From Lysinibacillus odysseyi 34hs-1 = NBRC 100172 (GTDB taxonomy: Bacteria; Bacillota; Bacilli; Bacillales_A; Planococcaceae): a stretch of DNA of 64,000 nucleotides. The stretch is taken from NCBI RefSeq assembly GCF_001591965.1, contig NZ_BCVX01000005.1:62001-126000 (forward strand). Direction: 5' to 3'. The number at the start of each line of letters is the position of its first letter. The first letter of the stretch is position 1. The position numbers and the translations under genes were made by a program. The notes under the pieces were generated by a model. The model searched no databases and had not been told where the DNA came from. It worked only from the letters and a program-made list of their open reading frames with translations. Of this stretch, positions 42,215-51,223 are shown piece after piece.

Positions 42215-43367
42215 GTATGAACCAATCCCTTATCTGCTCTTTATTGTTTTGGACTTCACCGCTGAGCACAGCGAGAAGGGCTTGTTCTATCGCTTCTTTC
42301 AGCCATGGCCCGCCTTTTCCTTCGTGCCACTCTATAAAATCATGGCCGTTTGCAGCAAGCTCCTGCCTTGCTTGGATAGGCAGCGACTCCTTCTTGCGGG
42401 AAATTTCCTCTTTTTGGAAAGGCAATGCTTTTCCCTCCCATATGGCAAAGTCAAAAGCTGCTTCTAATACATCTTGCTCATATGTGAAATAATCAAAAGG
42501 AAGCCAGCCGTCCAGCAGCTTATTATACGCTGCCAGTACCTGCTGTATAAAATTTTTGATTTTATTAGATAGACGGTAGGATTCCACAATGCCCTGTCCA
42601 TCCTTATTCAGAAATGCCAAGTAAGCCCAGCCGACAGCCGCCTTGTTTGCGCAGAACGATGTCCACCTTGCCTGATGATCTTCGATATGCCCGGGAAGAT
42701 GATGTGCCAATCCGCTTTCTACGAGTGAATCGATTCCTGCTTTCGGCGCGGCACTCACCCATATTTTCTCCAGTTCCGCTGCGATCCGTTCATGTGCAAC
42801 GAAGGCTATTTCATGGGCATGCTCCTTCACGGCAGCTAATGTTGCAGGCTCGATCGTAAAGCCGAGCTGTGCTGAAAAACGCACAGCACGCAGCATCCGT
42901 AACGCATCTTCTGCAAAGCGGTCTGATGGATTCCCCACGGCCCGGATGACTTCCTTTGCAATATCATCCCGGCCGCCGTATAAATCAATAATTTGTTCAT
43001 CTGCCCTCATCGCAATCGCATTCATCGTGAAATCCCTGCGCTTCAAATCCTCTTCAAGCGAACGAACGAAAATCACCCCATCCGGCCGACGGTGATCCAC
43101 ATATTCGCCATCTGTCCGATAGGTCGTCACCTCAATTGGTTCCCCGGCATCTAGTACCAGAATCGTACCATGTGCAATCCCGACATCAACCGTTTTGCCA
43201 AAGACCGTTTTCACTTCCTCCGGCAATGCACTGGTCGCCACATCGACATCATGTCCGGGTCGACCGAGGAGCGCATCCCGAACGGCTCCCCCTACGAATA
43301 CAGCTTCGAACCCGGCTGTCTCAAGCTGTCTAATAACCTGTTTTGCTGCCTGCCATTGTTGTTTCAT
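42192..43367 (-). CDS. cca: CCA tRNA nucleotidyltransferase
   Basis: Adds or repairs the 3'-CCA of tRNA. The 391-residue class II enzyme has VGGAVRDALLGRP and the DVD metal pair (about 25-43), the RRPDG loop, KRRDFTMNAIA (about 109-119) and the EDALRMLRAVRFSAQLGF (ExxR) motif. It overlaps both birA (downstream) and bshA (upstream), indicating tight coupling. Confidence 0.96.
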   Translation of the reverse strand: MKQQWQAAKQVIRQLETAGFEAVFVGGAVRDALLGRPGHDVDVATSALPEEVKTVFGKTVDVGIAHGTILVLDAGEPIEVTTYRTDGEYVDHRRPDGVIFVRSLEEDLKRRDFTMNAIAMRADEQIIDLYGGRDDIAKEVIRAVGNPSDRFAEDALRMLRAVRFSAQLGFTIEPATLAAVKEHAHEIAFVAHERIAAELEKIWVSAAPKAGIDSLVESGLAHHLPGHIEDHQARWTSFCANKAAVGWAYLAFLNKDGQGIVESYRLSNKIKNFIQQVLAAYNKLLDGWLPFDYFTYEQDVLEAAFDFAIWEGKALPFQKEEISRKKESLPIQARQELAANGHDFIEWHEGKGGPWLKEAIEQALLAVLSGEVQNNKEQIRDWFIHDFLNEG

Positions 43368-44500
43368 ATTTTTACCGCAGCCAGCCTTTCATATAATTTT
43401 TCGTACTGCTCAATAATTGATTCAGAGTTAAATTTTGTCTGTACTGCTTCAAGCGCATGGAGACGGAATGCCGAGAGCTTTTCTTCATCGCTCAGCAGCT
43501 CGATTGCATGGCGGGCTACTGCATCAGTATCACCAAGCTCTACAATAAATCCATTTTTCCCATGTTCGATTACTTCCGGAATACCTCCGATGTTTGTACC
43601 GATTCCCGGTACACCGCATGCCATTGCTTCTAACAGCACGAGCCCAAATGATTCCTTTTCCGATAATAAAAGCTTCAAATCACTAATGGAAAACAGCTCG
43701 GCGACATTTTCCTGTTTGCCTAAAAACAGTACATCGTCCGGATAAGGCGAGGCTTTTACCTGGTCTGTCACCCGGTGCTTTTCAGGTCCGTCCCCTACAA
43801 GCAAAAGCTTCGCGGGCATGGCTTCCCTTACTTTCATAAACGCTTCGATAATATGCGGGATGTTTTTGATCTTCCGGAAGTTCGACACATGGATCAGCAC
43901 CCGCTCATCTTCCCGAATGCCAAAACGAGCTCTTAAGTCCGTTCCGTTTATTGGGTGGAACACACTTTCATCAACAAAGTTGTAAATCGTTTCGATCGGC
44001 TTTGTCGTTTCAATACGCTCGTATGTTTCTTCCTTCAGCGCATTTGATACAGTCGTCACAATATCCGAACGATCAATGCCGTATTTAATTGCCTGGGCTA
44101 ATGTCGAGTCTTCACCGAGTACAGAAATATCCGTACCGTGGAGTGTCGTCACAATGCCAATATTCTCGCCGCTCATATCCCGTGCCAAGACAGCACAGAC
44201 AGCATGTGGAATCGCATAATGCACATGCAGAATATCTAGTTTTTCCTCTTTGATCACTTCGGCCATTTTACTAGCCAATGCAATATCATATGGTGAGTAC
44301 TGGAATACAGAATAATTATTTACTTCCACTTCATGAAAAAAAACGGTTGGATAAATTTTATTTAATCGGAATGGTACGCTAGAGGTAATAAAATGAATCT
44401 CATGCCCCCGCTCTGCCAGCATTTTTCCCAGTTCTGTTGCAATAACACCTGAACCGCCGACTGTTGGATAACACGTAATACCAATTTTTAATTTTCGCAT
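43364..44500 (-). CDS. bshA: N-acetyl-alpha-D-glucosaminyl L-malate synthase
   Basis: First step of bacillithiol synthesis: transfers GlcNAc from UDP-GlcNAc to L-malate. The 378-residue GT4 retaining glycosyltransferase has YPTVGGSGVIATELG (about 9-23), HGTDISVLG and the C-terminal EKESFGLVLLEAMACG (about 285-300). The start MRKLKIGITC at ATG 44500 aligns with B. subtilis; GTG 44509 is too close to the SD. bshB1, which lies between mgsA and bshA in B. subtilis, is absent here. Confidence 0.95.
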   Translation of the reverse strand: MRKLKIGITCYPTVGGSGVIATELGKMLAERGHEIHFITSSVPFRLNKIYPTVFFHEVEVNNYSVFQYSPYDIALASKMAEVIKEEKLDILHVHYAIPHAVCAVLARDMSGENIGIVTTLHGTDISVLGEDSTLAQAIKYGIDRSDIVTTVSNALKEETYERIETTKPIETIYNFVDESVFHPINGTDLRARFGIREDERVLIHVSNFRKIKNIPHIIEAFMKVREAMPAKLLLVGDGPEKHRVTDQVKASPYPDDVLFLGKQENVAELFSISDLKLLLSEKESFGLVLLEAMACGVPGIGTNIGGIPEVIEHGKNGFIVELGDTDAVARHAIELLSDEEKLSAFRLHALEAVQTKFNSESIIEQYEKLYERLAAVKI

Positions 44501-44531
44501 CCGTTTCACAACCTTTCTCTAATCCAGATTC

Positions 44532-44936
44532 TTATTGTCTTCTTTCTTGGATCAGCCGCCAATCGACCAATCCTGCATCTAACCCTTTAAGCAATATTTC
44601 CGCCGTACCCATATTGGTTGCCAGCGGGATATGATACAAGTCACATAGACGAATAAGTGCTGTCACATCCGGCTCGTGCGGCTGCGCCGTTAACGGGTCG
44701 CGGAAAAAGAACACCATATCCATATCATTATTGGCTATCATGGCACCGATCTGCTGGTCTCCCCCCAACGGACCTGAACGCAGGAGTGTAATATCCAGCC
44801 CTGTTTCGTCCATAATTCGCTGTCCCGTCGTACCTGTTGCAAAAAGGTCGTGTTCCTCAAAAATATGTCGGTACGCAATGACAAACTGTACTAAGTGATC
44901 TTTTTTCCGGTCATGTGCAATCAATGCAATTTTCAT
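44532..44936 (-). CDS. mgsA: Methylglyoxal synthase
   Basis: Converts dihydroxyacetone phosphate to methylglyoxal and phosphate, a glycolytic bypass. The 134 residues have ATGTTGQRI (phosphate site), [16 protein letters not shown] and [14 protein letters not shown] (catalytic aspartate). Between dapB and bshA as in B. subtilis. Confidence 0.97.
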   Translation of the reverse strand: MKIALIAHDRKKDHLVQFVIAYRHIFEEHDLFATGTTGQRIMDETGLDITLLRSGPLGGDQQIGAMIANNDMDMVFFFRDPLTAQPHEPDVTALIRLCDLYHIPLATNMGTAEILLKGLDAGLVDWRLIQERRQ

Positions 44937-44948
44937 TCTTCCACCTGC

Positions 44949-45743
44949 TTAAATAATGTTTTCTAGGCCGTACACAAGACTTTCCATCCCGATGACCGTT
45001 TCAATGCAGAAAGCCACTCCGCTCATGAAGGATTCCCGGGTTAATGAGTCATGACGGATTGTCAATAACTGCCCTTCCCCGCCAAATAATACTTGCTGAT
45101 GAGCCACTAGTCCAGGGAGACGAACCGAGTGAATTCTCATTCCTTCAAATTCTGCCCCGCGTGCGCCTTCATGTGTTTCTTTTTCATCCGGATGGCCCTG
45201 GATTTTTTCATGGCGCACTTCTGCAATCATTTGTGCTGTCTTTACACCCGTTCCGCTTGGGGCATCGAGTTTTTTATCATGGTGCATTTCAATAATCTCC
45301 ACATCAGGCAAATACTTTGCAGCCTCCCGTGCAAATTTCATCATCAAAATGGCGCCAATCGCAAAATTCGGGGCAATAATCGCTCCGATCTTTTTTCTGG
45401 CCGCAAGTTCTTTCAGCTCTGTCAGCTGCTCATCCGTAAAGCCAGTCGTCCCAATAACCGGACGTACATTCAGCTCCAATGCCTGTTTTGTATGGGTATA
45501 AACAGAATGAGGATTCGTCAAATCAACGAGCACATCCGGTTTTGTTTCTTCCACAAGCTGCGCAAAGTCGGTAAAGATCGGCACCTCATAAGTGTTTGGA
45601 AAGGCATCCAGCTCTGCTAATGTTGTCCCTACTTCCTTATAATCAAGGACAGAAACGAGCTTCATTCCTTCACGTTTCATCACTGTATGTACGGCTTCCA
45701 TTCCCATCTTTCCTCGTGCTCCAGCAATTGCTACCTTAATCAT
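44949..45743 (-). CDS. dapB: 4-hydroxy-tetrahydrodipicolinate reductase
   Basis: Lysine/diaminopimelate pathway, using NAD(P)H. The 264 residues have the nucleotide-binding VAIAGARGKMG, IEMHHDKKLDAPSGTG (catalytic His/Lys, about 152-167) and the C-terminal FMSGVAFCIE. Start ATG 45743, seven bases after AGGAAG. In-frame codons upstream lie inside ypjD and are not homologous. Overlaps ypjD by eight bases. Confidence 0.96.
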   Translation of the reverse strand: MIKVAIAGARGKMGMEAVHTVMKREGMKLVSVLDYKEVGTTLAELDAFPNTYEVPIFTDFAQLVEETKPDVLVDLTNPHSVYTHTKQALELNVRPVIGTTGFTDEQLTELKELAARKKIGAIIAPNFAIGAILMMKFAREAAKYLPDVEIIEMHHDKKLDAPSGTGVKTAQMIAEVRHEKIQGHPDEKETHEGARGAEFEGMRIHSVRLPGLVAHQQVLFGGEGQLLTIRHDSLTRESFMSGVAFCIETVIGMESLVYGLENII

Positions 45744-46071
45744 ATCGTTCTTCCTTTCGTGTCCAACGATCTTTATCTCTCGTTTCGAATTTATGTAGTA
45801 CTTGGAGTAATGCATCTTCTAATCGAATTCCCTGCGCATTGGCAAAACAGATTAATGTAAAAAATAGATCTCCCGTTTCCTTTTCTATATCATTTTGATC
45901 TATTTGCTTCTTTTTTACATGTCCATAAACATGCTGGACTTCTCTGGAAAGCTCCCCTACTTCTTCCGTAAGACGGGCAAGCATTTCGAATGGTGGAAAA
46001 TACCCTTCTTCATATTGTCCAATGTAAGCATCCACTCTATTTTGTAATTGCGTTAACGTTAGCCGTTCCAT
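45736..46071 (-). CDS. ypjD: MazG-like nucleotide pyrophosphohydrolase
   Basis: The 111-residue all-alpha NTP pyrophosphatase has the metal-binding helices RLTEEVGELSREV and EKETGDLFFTLICFAN (EExxE and ExxD). Cleans up non-canonical nucleotides. Promoter-proximal gene of the ypjD-dapB-mgsA-bshA-cca-birA string. The divergent ypjC gene starts 149 bases away. Confidence 0.9.
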   Translation of the reverse strand: MERLTLTQLQNRVDAYIGQYEEGYFPPFEMLARLTEEVGELSREVQHVYGHVKKKQIDQNDIEKETGDLFFTLICFANAQGIRLEDALLQVLHKFETRDKDRWTRKEERYD

Positions 46072-46219
46072 GCATTCACCCCTCTTTGCTATCGTATAGG
46101 AAATAGCGTTATGTTGTCAAAACAAGAAAAATGCAACATAATGAAGATACTGCTATTGTTCCACAAATAGTTACTAGTTTTCCGAATATTTTATCACTTT
46201 TGCCAAAGGAGGTCTTTTT

Positions 46220-47086
46220 TTGAAAGGTATTAAACTAAAAAATATTATAGGCATCCTGCTTGGTGCAGCCATTTTCAGTTTTGGCTTTGTGCATTTTAAT
46301 ATGCAGAACGAGTTAGGGGAAGGCGGCTTCAGCGGGATTACATTAATTCTTTACTTTACACTTGGCTGGGATCCTGCACTTATGAACCTTATATTGAATA
46401 TCCCGATGTTTCTCCTTGGCTGGAAGCTGCTCGGTCGTCGTACTTTCATTTATACACTTGTCGGAACAGTCGCTGTTTCCCTGTTCCTTAAGCTGTTCCA
46501 GGCGAATCAATTCCAGATGAACCTGCAGGATGATAAGCTGCTTGTCGCATTATTTGCCGGCGTTTTCATCGGTGTAGGCCTCGGTATTGTTTTCCGCTGC
46601 GGCGGCACAACAGGAGGGGTGGATATTTTTGCCCGTGTTGCCAATAAGTATTTAGGCTGGACAATGGGGAAAACGATGTTTGGGTTTGATACAGTCGTCA
46701 TTTTGCTATCTTTGCTTACATTCCTCGATGCACGCTCAACGATGTATACACTTGTAGCCGTTTATGTTGGCGGACGAGTCATCGACTTTGTACAGGAAGG
46801 TGCCTATTCTGCAAAAGGAGCCTTCATTATTTCGAACGAAGCATCCGCTATTGCCGATGCAGTAACAGAAAGAATGGGCCGCGGGGTTACCATTATTAAC
46901 GGACGCGGTCATTTCACAAAGGAAAATCGTGACGTCCTATATTGTGTAGTGGCACGAAATGAAATTGTGCGCTTAAAATCCCTTGTTATGGGGATTGATC
47001 CTCATGCGTTTGTTTCGATTGTCGAAGTACGGGACGTTGCCGGTGAAGGATTTACCCTTGATGATCAGAAGCAGCCAATTCATTAA
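46220..47086 (+). CDS. ypjC: YitT-family membrane protein
   Basis: 288 residues. Five or six membrane segments (about 1-180), including the conserved FRCGGTTGGVDIFARVANKY, and a C-terminal soluble DUF2179 domain (about 200-280). Function unknown across the family; possibly a transporter. TTG 46220 follows AAAGGAGG. In B. subtilis ypjC is co-directional with ypjD; here it is inverted. Confidence 0.85.
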   Translation: MKGIKLKNIIGILLGAAIFSFGFVHFNMQNELGEGGFSGITLILYFTLGWDPALMNLILNIPMFLLGWKLLGRRTFIYTLVGTVAVSLFLKLFQANQFQMNLQDDKLLVALFAGVFIGVGLGIVFRCGGTTGGVDIFARVANKYLGWTMGKTMFGFDTVVILLSLLTFLDARSTMYTLVAVYVGGRVIDFVQEGAYSAKGAFIISNEASAIADAVTERMGRGVTIINGRGHFTKENRDVLYCVVARNEIVRLKSLVMGIDPHAFVSIVEVRDVAGEGFTLDDQKQPIH

Positions 47087-47103
47087 TTGTTTCTCTTTTA
47101 CCG

Positions 47104-47203
47104 CACCTCGCCAATTAAGCGGCTGATAGCCTAATGGCGCCACTTCCTGTGGTAACGGCTGGTAACGGCTATCTGGCCGGCTTCCTGCTAACTTAACGCG
47201 GGG
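47104..47203. repeat. Large imperfect inverted-repeat element
   Basis: Outer arms CGCCAATTAAG and CTTAACGCG, middle arms GGCTGATAGCC and GGCTATCTGGCC, and an inner CCAC-TTCCT-GTGG hairpin can form one long structure. A direct repeat GGTAACGGCT lies inside. Could be a REP/MITE-like element or a structured RNA. Confidence 0.45.
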
Positions 47204-47252
47204 CTCTTGATGAGGGAAACTAAGGTTACAGGATATCGCAAAAATATTTTTT

Positions 47253-47284
47253 AGTACATTGCCTTTTGAAGCAATGTACTTTTT
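47253..47284. terminator. Bidirectional terminator between ypjC and the DUF3139 gene
   Basis: AGTACATTGC pairs with GCAATGTACT, flanked by T runs on the plus strand and matching A/T on the other. Confidence 0.75.
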
Positions 47285-47600
47285 ATTTACTGTTTTTATC
47301 ATTTTCGATTCCTGGTTCAGGGGTTAATTGAATAATTTGACCATCTTTTTTACCGAACTCATATACGAGTTTTTTTTCGTTTTCAAAAATTACGGTTGCG
47401 ACGAATAAATGACCAAACCCTAAACTTCCCTTTACTTCATATATTTCATGAGGCTTATGATTTTGCAATAAATATTCATATGTTTCTTTTTCGATTAGGT
47501 GTTTCCTGTACTCAATGTAACCTAAAGCAATTAACAATGCAGCGATAATGCTGCCGGCCGAAACTGTTATGAAAATAGCAAGTTTTCGAATGTAAAACAC
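47283..47600 (-). CDS. DUF3139-family small membrane-anchored protein
   Basis: 105 residues with one N-terminal membrane segment (about 8-29) and a short outside domain containing the HLIEKETYEYLLQ and GSLGFGHLFVATV patterns typical of DUF3139. Function unknown. Start GTG 47600 sits inside a GAGGTG sequence, so the true start may instead be the ATT at 47591, six bases after it. It ends within the terminator. Confidence 0.65.
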   Translation of the reverse strand: MFYIRKLAIFITVSAGSIIAALLIALGYIEYRKHLIEKETYEYLLQNHKPHEIYEVKGSLGFGHLFVATVIFENEKKLVYEFGKKDGQIIQLTPEPGIENDKNSK

Positions 47601-47737
47601 CTCATGTTCCGTTCTTCTTTCATAAAAGTTATTTACCTATATATCCGGATTTTAATTATTCTTTATTATATTTTCAACTTTTTCCAAGTGATATCTTTAC
47701 AGTTCCCCTAAGCCGGTTGCCCCACTTCCACAACCAA

Positions 47738-47782
47738 TAAAACAGCAGCCCTGTGTACTATACGTACCAAGCCTGCTGTTTA
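47738..47782 (-). terminator. Terminator of the quinoprotein-like gene
   Basis: AAACAGCAG...CTGCTGTTT with inner GTAC/GTAC pairing on the minus strand, followed by TATT. Confidence 0.6.
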
Positions 47783-47791
47783 GTATTTATT

Positions 47792-49636
47792 TTATTCCGT
47801 TAGTTCTAATGGAGAGGCGATATTCGATACGCCATCCCACGCTCCGTTTAACGAAAAAGTATAAATCTTTTGCCTGTAAACATCGCCCGCCATTGTTTTT
47901 CCAACCGCGAGAACAGCTATATATTGCTCGCCGTCTATTTCATACGTAATGGCTGGTGTATTACTGTCTGCCCCTGTTTCATAGCTCCATACTTCTTGTC
48001 CTGTCGCTGCATGTAGAGCACTTATCCGTCCATGATCGCTACCTGCAAATATAATATCCCCTGCTGTGGCAAGAAGGCTTGTATATTCGGTATGCTGCCA
48101 GTTTACCTGCCAGGCGACTTCATTTGTCCTTACATCAAACGCCGTCAATAACCCCGAGCTGGCATTCGATGCTCTATCTTTTATTCCTGCTACATTCATC
48201 CTGCCTTCCACATATTTGCTTTTGCCTCTTCCCACCGGCTCTTTCTGTTCTCCAAGCACATAGTAATATTCTGTTTTTGGAGAATATGCAGAAGGCTGCC
48301 AATTACTCGTCTTCTGAAGTGAAGGCTCAATGACCGGAAAATCCCAAAATGGTGTAAATACCGAGGCAAGACTTTTATCTGATGGATCTTCCTTACTTTG
48401 CCCATCTTTTTCTATCGTTGAATGGACTCGGCTTTGTACTGTAGAAGGGGGATGTTCCGCAGCTGACTCTACACCCTCCTGCTCAAATGCTGAAAGCTCC
48501 TCATTTTTAAATAACGGCACGCCACTTTCTCGATCAAGCAAGTATACCCAGCCTTGCTTTCCGGCCTGTCCAAGCACCTTCTTTTTCTCCCCTTCTTGTT
48601 CCACATCAAATAGAACAACAGGATTTGAGGCATCGACGGACCATTTCTCTATACTTTCATCCTGGAAATGCCATTTATATTCGCCAGTTTTGGCGTTTAC
48701 CGCTATAATAAGGTTTGCATTCAAGCTATCTTCCTCTGCTTGACTGGCAGGTTCAGAAGCTGCATAGCCTGCTGCGAAGTAAATAGTGCCTGATTCTGTA
48801 TCGACGGCCGGTGTATTCCATATAGGTGCTACTTCTACTTCGTGCTCTTGGCTTTCATTCAGACTGCTTATCTCGTTGGTTTTTCCCGGGATGCCGTCAA
48901 ATGTCCATACATCCCTTCCATCCTTCGCATCCAATGCTACGAGTGAGCCGGTAGTGCCGGCCTTTCCGCCTGACACCCCTATATAAATCTTATTATTATA
49001 ATAAAGCGGAGCAGTTGTTATATTGTAACCTTGTTGTGAATCAGCAGCCTCCTTTTCCCATATCACTTCACCATTTTTTTGATCAAGTGCTACAAGCGTT
49101 GCATCCAAGCGACTGACATACACTTTTCCTTCTGCAACAGCTACACTTCTTGTACTCCTGCTGCAGCATACCTCTTCCTTTGTCTCCTGTAAGTCGGGAT
49201 GGTATGTCCATAATTTTTCCCCGGTTTTAGCGTGTAATGCTACGACATCCCCTAAACCGACCGCTACGTACATTACATCATCTACAACGATCGGAACGGC
49301 CTCGCCTAAAGAATTATTATTAATACCCGGACCTAGATCAGCAGCCCACGCAGGCTTCAAATCCTGAATCGTGCCTAAATTAACGTCAGCTAACTGGGAA
49401 TACCGCCGATTAAAATAATCTCCTCCATATGTCGCCCATTCCTCCTCCGCATATTCAGCTGTACGCTCTTTTGATTCCGGAGTGAAAATGGCATAGCCGC
49501 CTCTGTGTCCATTAGATTCATTATCAGATAATGTATTTTTTGTGATGAGGGCTGATAAATAAGCAATCCCTCCTATAAAAACTCCCCCTAATAAGACCGC
49601 TAGCAGTATTTGTAGCCAAGCTTTTCTAAAATCCAT
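47792..49636 (-). CDS. Membrane-anchored PQQ-type beta-propeller protein, catalytic residues altered
   Basis: 614 residues. N-terminal membrane anchor (about 8-30), then an outside propeller of repeated tryptophan-docking blades (GEKLWTYHP, GEVIWEKE, GRDVWTF, GEYKWHF, NEVAWQV, GQEVWSYE) as in quinoprotein alcohol dehydrogenases. The vicinal disulfide pair is kept (Cys157-Cys158, EEVCCSRSTRS). The metal-ligand glutamate of GAE(L/Y)G is lysine (Lys225, GVSGGKAGTTG). The catalytic aspartate of WDY is serine (Ser333, KWSVDASNP). It is therefore probably not an active PQQ dehydrogenase, but a binding or scaffold protein. Alignment is from memory of MxaF-type sequences. Confidence 0.75.
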   Translation of the reverse strand: MDFRKAWLQILLAVLLGGVFIGGIAYLSALITKNTLSDNESNGHRGGYAIFTPESKERTAEYAEEEWATYGGDYFNRRYSQLADVNLGTIQDLKPAWAADLGPGINNNSLGEAVPIVVDDVMYVAVGLGDVVALHAKTGEKLWTYHPDLQETKEEVCCSRSTRSVAVAEGKVYVSRLDATLVALDQKNGEVIWEKEAADSQQGYNITTAPLYYNNKIYIGVSGGKAGTTGSLVALDAKDGRDVWTFDGIPGKTNEISSLNESQEHEVEVAPIWNTPAVDTESGTIYFAAGYAASEPASQAEEDSLNANLIIAVNAKTGEYKWHFQDESIEKWSVDASNPVVLFDVEQEGEKKKVLGQAGKQGWVYLLDRESGVPLFKNEELSAFEQEGVESAAEHPPSTVQSRVHSTIEKDGQSKEDPSDKSLASVFTPFWDFPVIEPSLQKTSNWQPSAYSPKTEYYYVLGEQKEPVGRGKSKYVEGRMNVAGIKDRASNASSGLLTAFDVRTNEVAWQVNWQHTEYTSLLATAGDIIFAGSDHGRISALHAATGQEVWSYETGADSNTPAITYEIDGEQYIAVLAVGKTMAGDVYRQKIYTFSLNGAWDGVSNIASPLELTE

Positions 49637-49732
49637 TTACCCCCTCCTATTTTCTCTACAGGATACGCCGGATCAATCTATTACATGACTAAATATTCTC
49701 CATGAATATTGAGGATTGATAGTTTTTTACAT

Positions 49733-49770
49733 ACAAAAAAACGCCCAAACAGAAACTCTGTTTGGACGTA
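49733..49770 (-). terminator. Terminator of yugP
   Basis: Minus strand ACGTCCAAACAGA pairs with TCTGTTTGGGCGT, followed by TTTTTTT. Confidence 0.88.
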
Positions 49771-49774
49771 GATA

Positions 49775-50461
49775 TTAATCATCTGAGCGCATACCTGTAT
49801 AGATTAGTACTAAACGTAAAAGCTCCAGGACAGCTACTGCTGTTGCTGCAACATATGTCATTGCTGCCGCGCTTAACACTTTACGCGCGCCTCTTTCTTC
49901 ATTGTTGCCGATAATGCCAAGCGATACTACTTCATTCATCGCCCTCTTCGATGCATCAAATTCCACCGGCAGTGTAACCACTTGGAATAAAACACCCGCT
50001 AACAAGAGAAGGATTCCTAGTAAAAGGAAGCCAGAGCTTGAAGCAAAGATACCGATCATGACGAAAATCCAAGACATATTAGAAGAAATATTTGCTACTG
50101 GTACTAGTTTTGCACGCAATGTTAAAAAGGAATATGCTTCTTTATGTTGAATCGCATGGCCGACCTCATGGGCAGCAACTGCAATACCAGCCAATGATGA
50201 TTGATAATAGTTTGATTCTGAAAGAGCTACCGTTTTTGTAGCCGGGTTATAATGGTCGGATAAAACACCTTGTGTTGGTACAACACGTACATCCGTCAAC
50301 CCATGGTGGTCCAAAATCATACGTGCCACTTGAGCACCTGTCATTCCACGCTGTGAAGGTACTTCAGAAAATTTGCGATACGTACCTTTTACTTTCATTT
50401 GCGCATACAACGGTAAGAGCAAAATTACAGCAAAATATACAATATACATTCCTAAACCCAA
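49775..50461 (-). CDS. yugP: Neutral zinc metallopeptidase, YugP type
   Basis: 228 residues. Membrane segments near both ends and in the middle, and the zinc-binding VAAHEVGHAIQH (HExxH, about 95-106) with a downstream glutamate/aspartate in PVEFDASKRA. Probably cleaves membrane or envelope proteins. Substrate unknown. Start TTG 50461, seven bases after GAGGGAG. Confidence 0.9.
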   Translation of the reverse strand: MGLGMYIVYFAVILLLPLYAQMKVKGTYRKFSEVPSQRGMTGAQVARMILDHHGLTDVRVVPTQGVLSDHYNPATKTVALSESNYYQSSLAGIAVAAHEVGHAIQHKEAYSFLTLRAKLVPVANISSNMSWIFVMIGIFASSSGFLLLGILLLLAGVLFQVVTLPVEFDASKRAMNEVVSLGIIGNNEERGARKVLSAAAMTYVAATAVAVLELLRLVLIYTGMRSDD

Positions 50462-50514
50462 TTATATTCTCCCTCTCTATAAAAAGCTTTCTATAACATA
50501 ATTTTATCTAGTTT

Positions 50515-51114
50515 TTAGAACACTTGCAAATGTTTGCGCCTACGGGACACGGTATAGGCAAGCACGATACACGCGATGGACAGCCAAAACGTAAAGTAGC
50601 CGATATCGGCAGCATATAGAGAAAGTACACGGTAAGTAGGCATTTGACCAAATACATAGTCGATGACATCATTATGCAATGTCCAAACCGCCCCTATTAC
50701 CACATGCCCAAGACGAAATGCATATTTTGGGATATACAGAATGGCCTGTACAGCCATCATGAAATGTGAAAAAACAAGCATCCAGCCATCTGCTCCTAAT
50801 GACCCTAATTCGGCCAACGTCAGCATGTTCATTACGACGGCCCATAAACCGTATTTGACTAAAGTAATTAATGCCAGTACTTCCATCAGCTTAAAATGCT
50901 TCCCGAACAGCCAGCCAACAACAGCCAGGCAGAAGAATAGACTTGCAGTCGGACTATCCGGTACAAAAATGTAAAATATCGGATCGGTAACTGCCAATTG
51001 TCCCTGATACCAATAATACCCGTAGATGGTACCTAAAAAGTTAATAATAAGCACCAAAGTCAAAAAGGCACGATGCGTTAAAAGATACCAGCTTTTTACG
51101 AAAAACGTTTGCAT
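50515..51114 (-). CDS. ypjA: DUF1405 membrane protein YpjA
   Basis: 199 residues, about five or six membrane segments, matching YpjA of B. subtilis in size and position downstream of qcrC. Function unknown. In B. subtilis ypjB and ypjC follow; here yugP follows and ypjB is missing. ATG 51114 after AGAAGGAGAAC. Confidence 0.85.
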   Translation of the reverse strand: MQTFFVKSWYLLTHRAFLTLVLIINFLGTIYGYYWYQGQLAVTDPIFYIFVPDSPTASLFFCLAVVGWLFGKHFKLMEVLALITLVKYGLWAVVMNMLTLAELGSLGADGWMLVFSHFMMAVQAILYIPKYAFRLGHVVIGAVWTLHNDVIDYVFGQMPTYRVLSLYAADIGYFTFWLSIACIVLAYTVSRRRKHLQVF

Positions 51115-51186
51115 ATATGTTCTCCTTCTATTTACGAATCAACTTGTACAAAGTTTCATCTTTTTTCGACATTTTATGAAACGGGA

Positions 51187-51219
51187 AAAAAAGAGAGCCA
51201 GCGAACTGACTCTCTTGTT
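51187..51219 (-). terminator. Terminator of qcrABC
   Basis: AAGAGAGTCAG-TTCG-CTGGCTCTCTT with a stable TTCG tetraloop, then TTTTTTT on the minus strand. Confidence 0.92.
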
Positions 51220-51223
51220 ATTA

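Noticed and set aside
46973-47302. Proline-rich minus-strand open frame
   Set aside because: It crosses the ypjC 3' end, the inverted-repeat element and the terminator. No SD.
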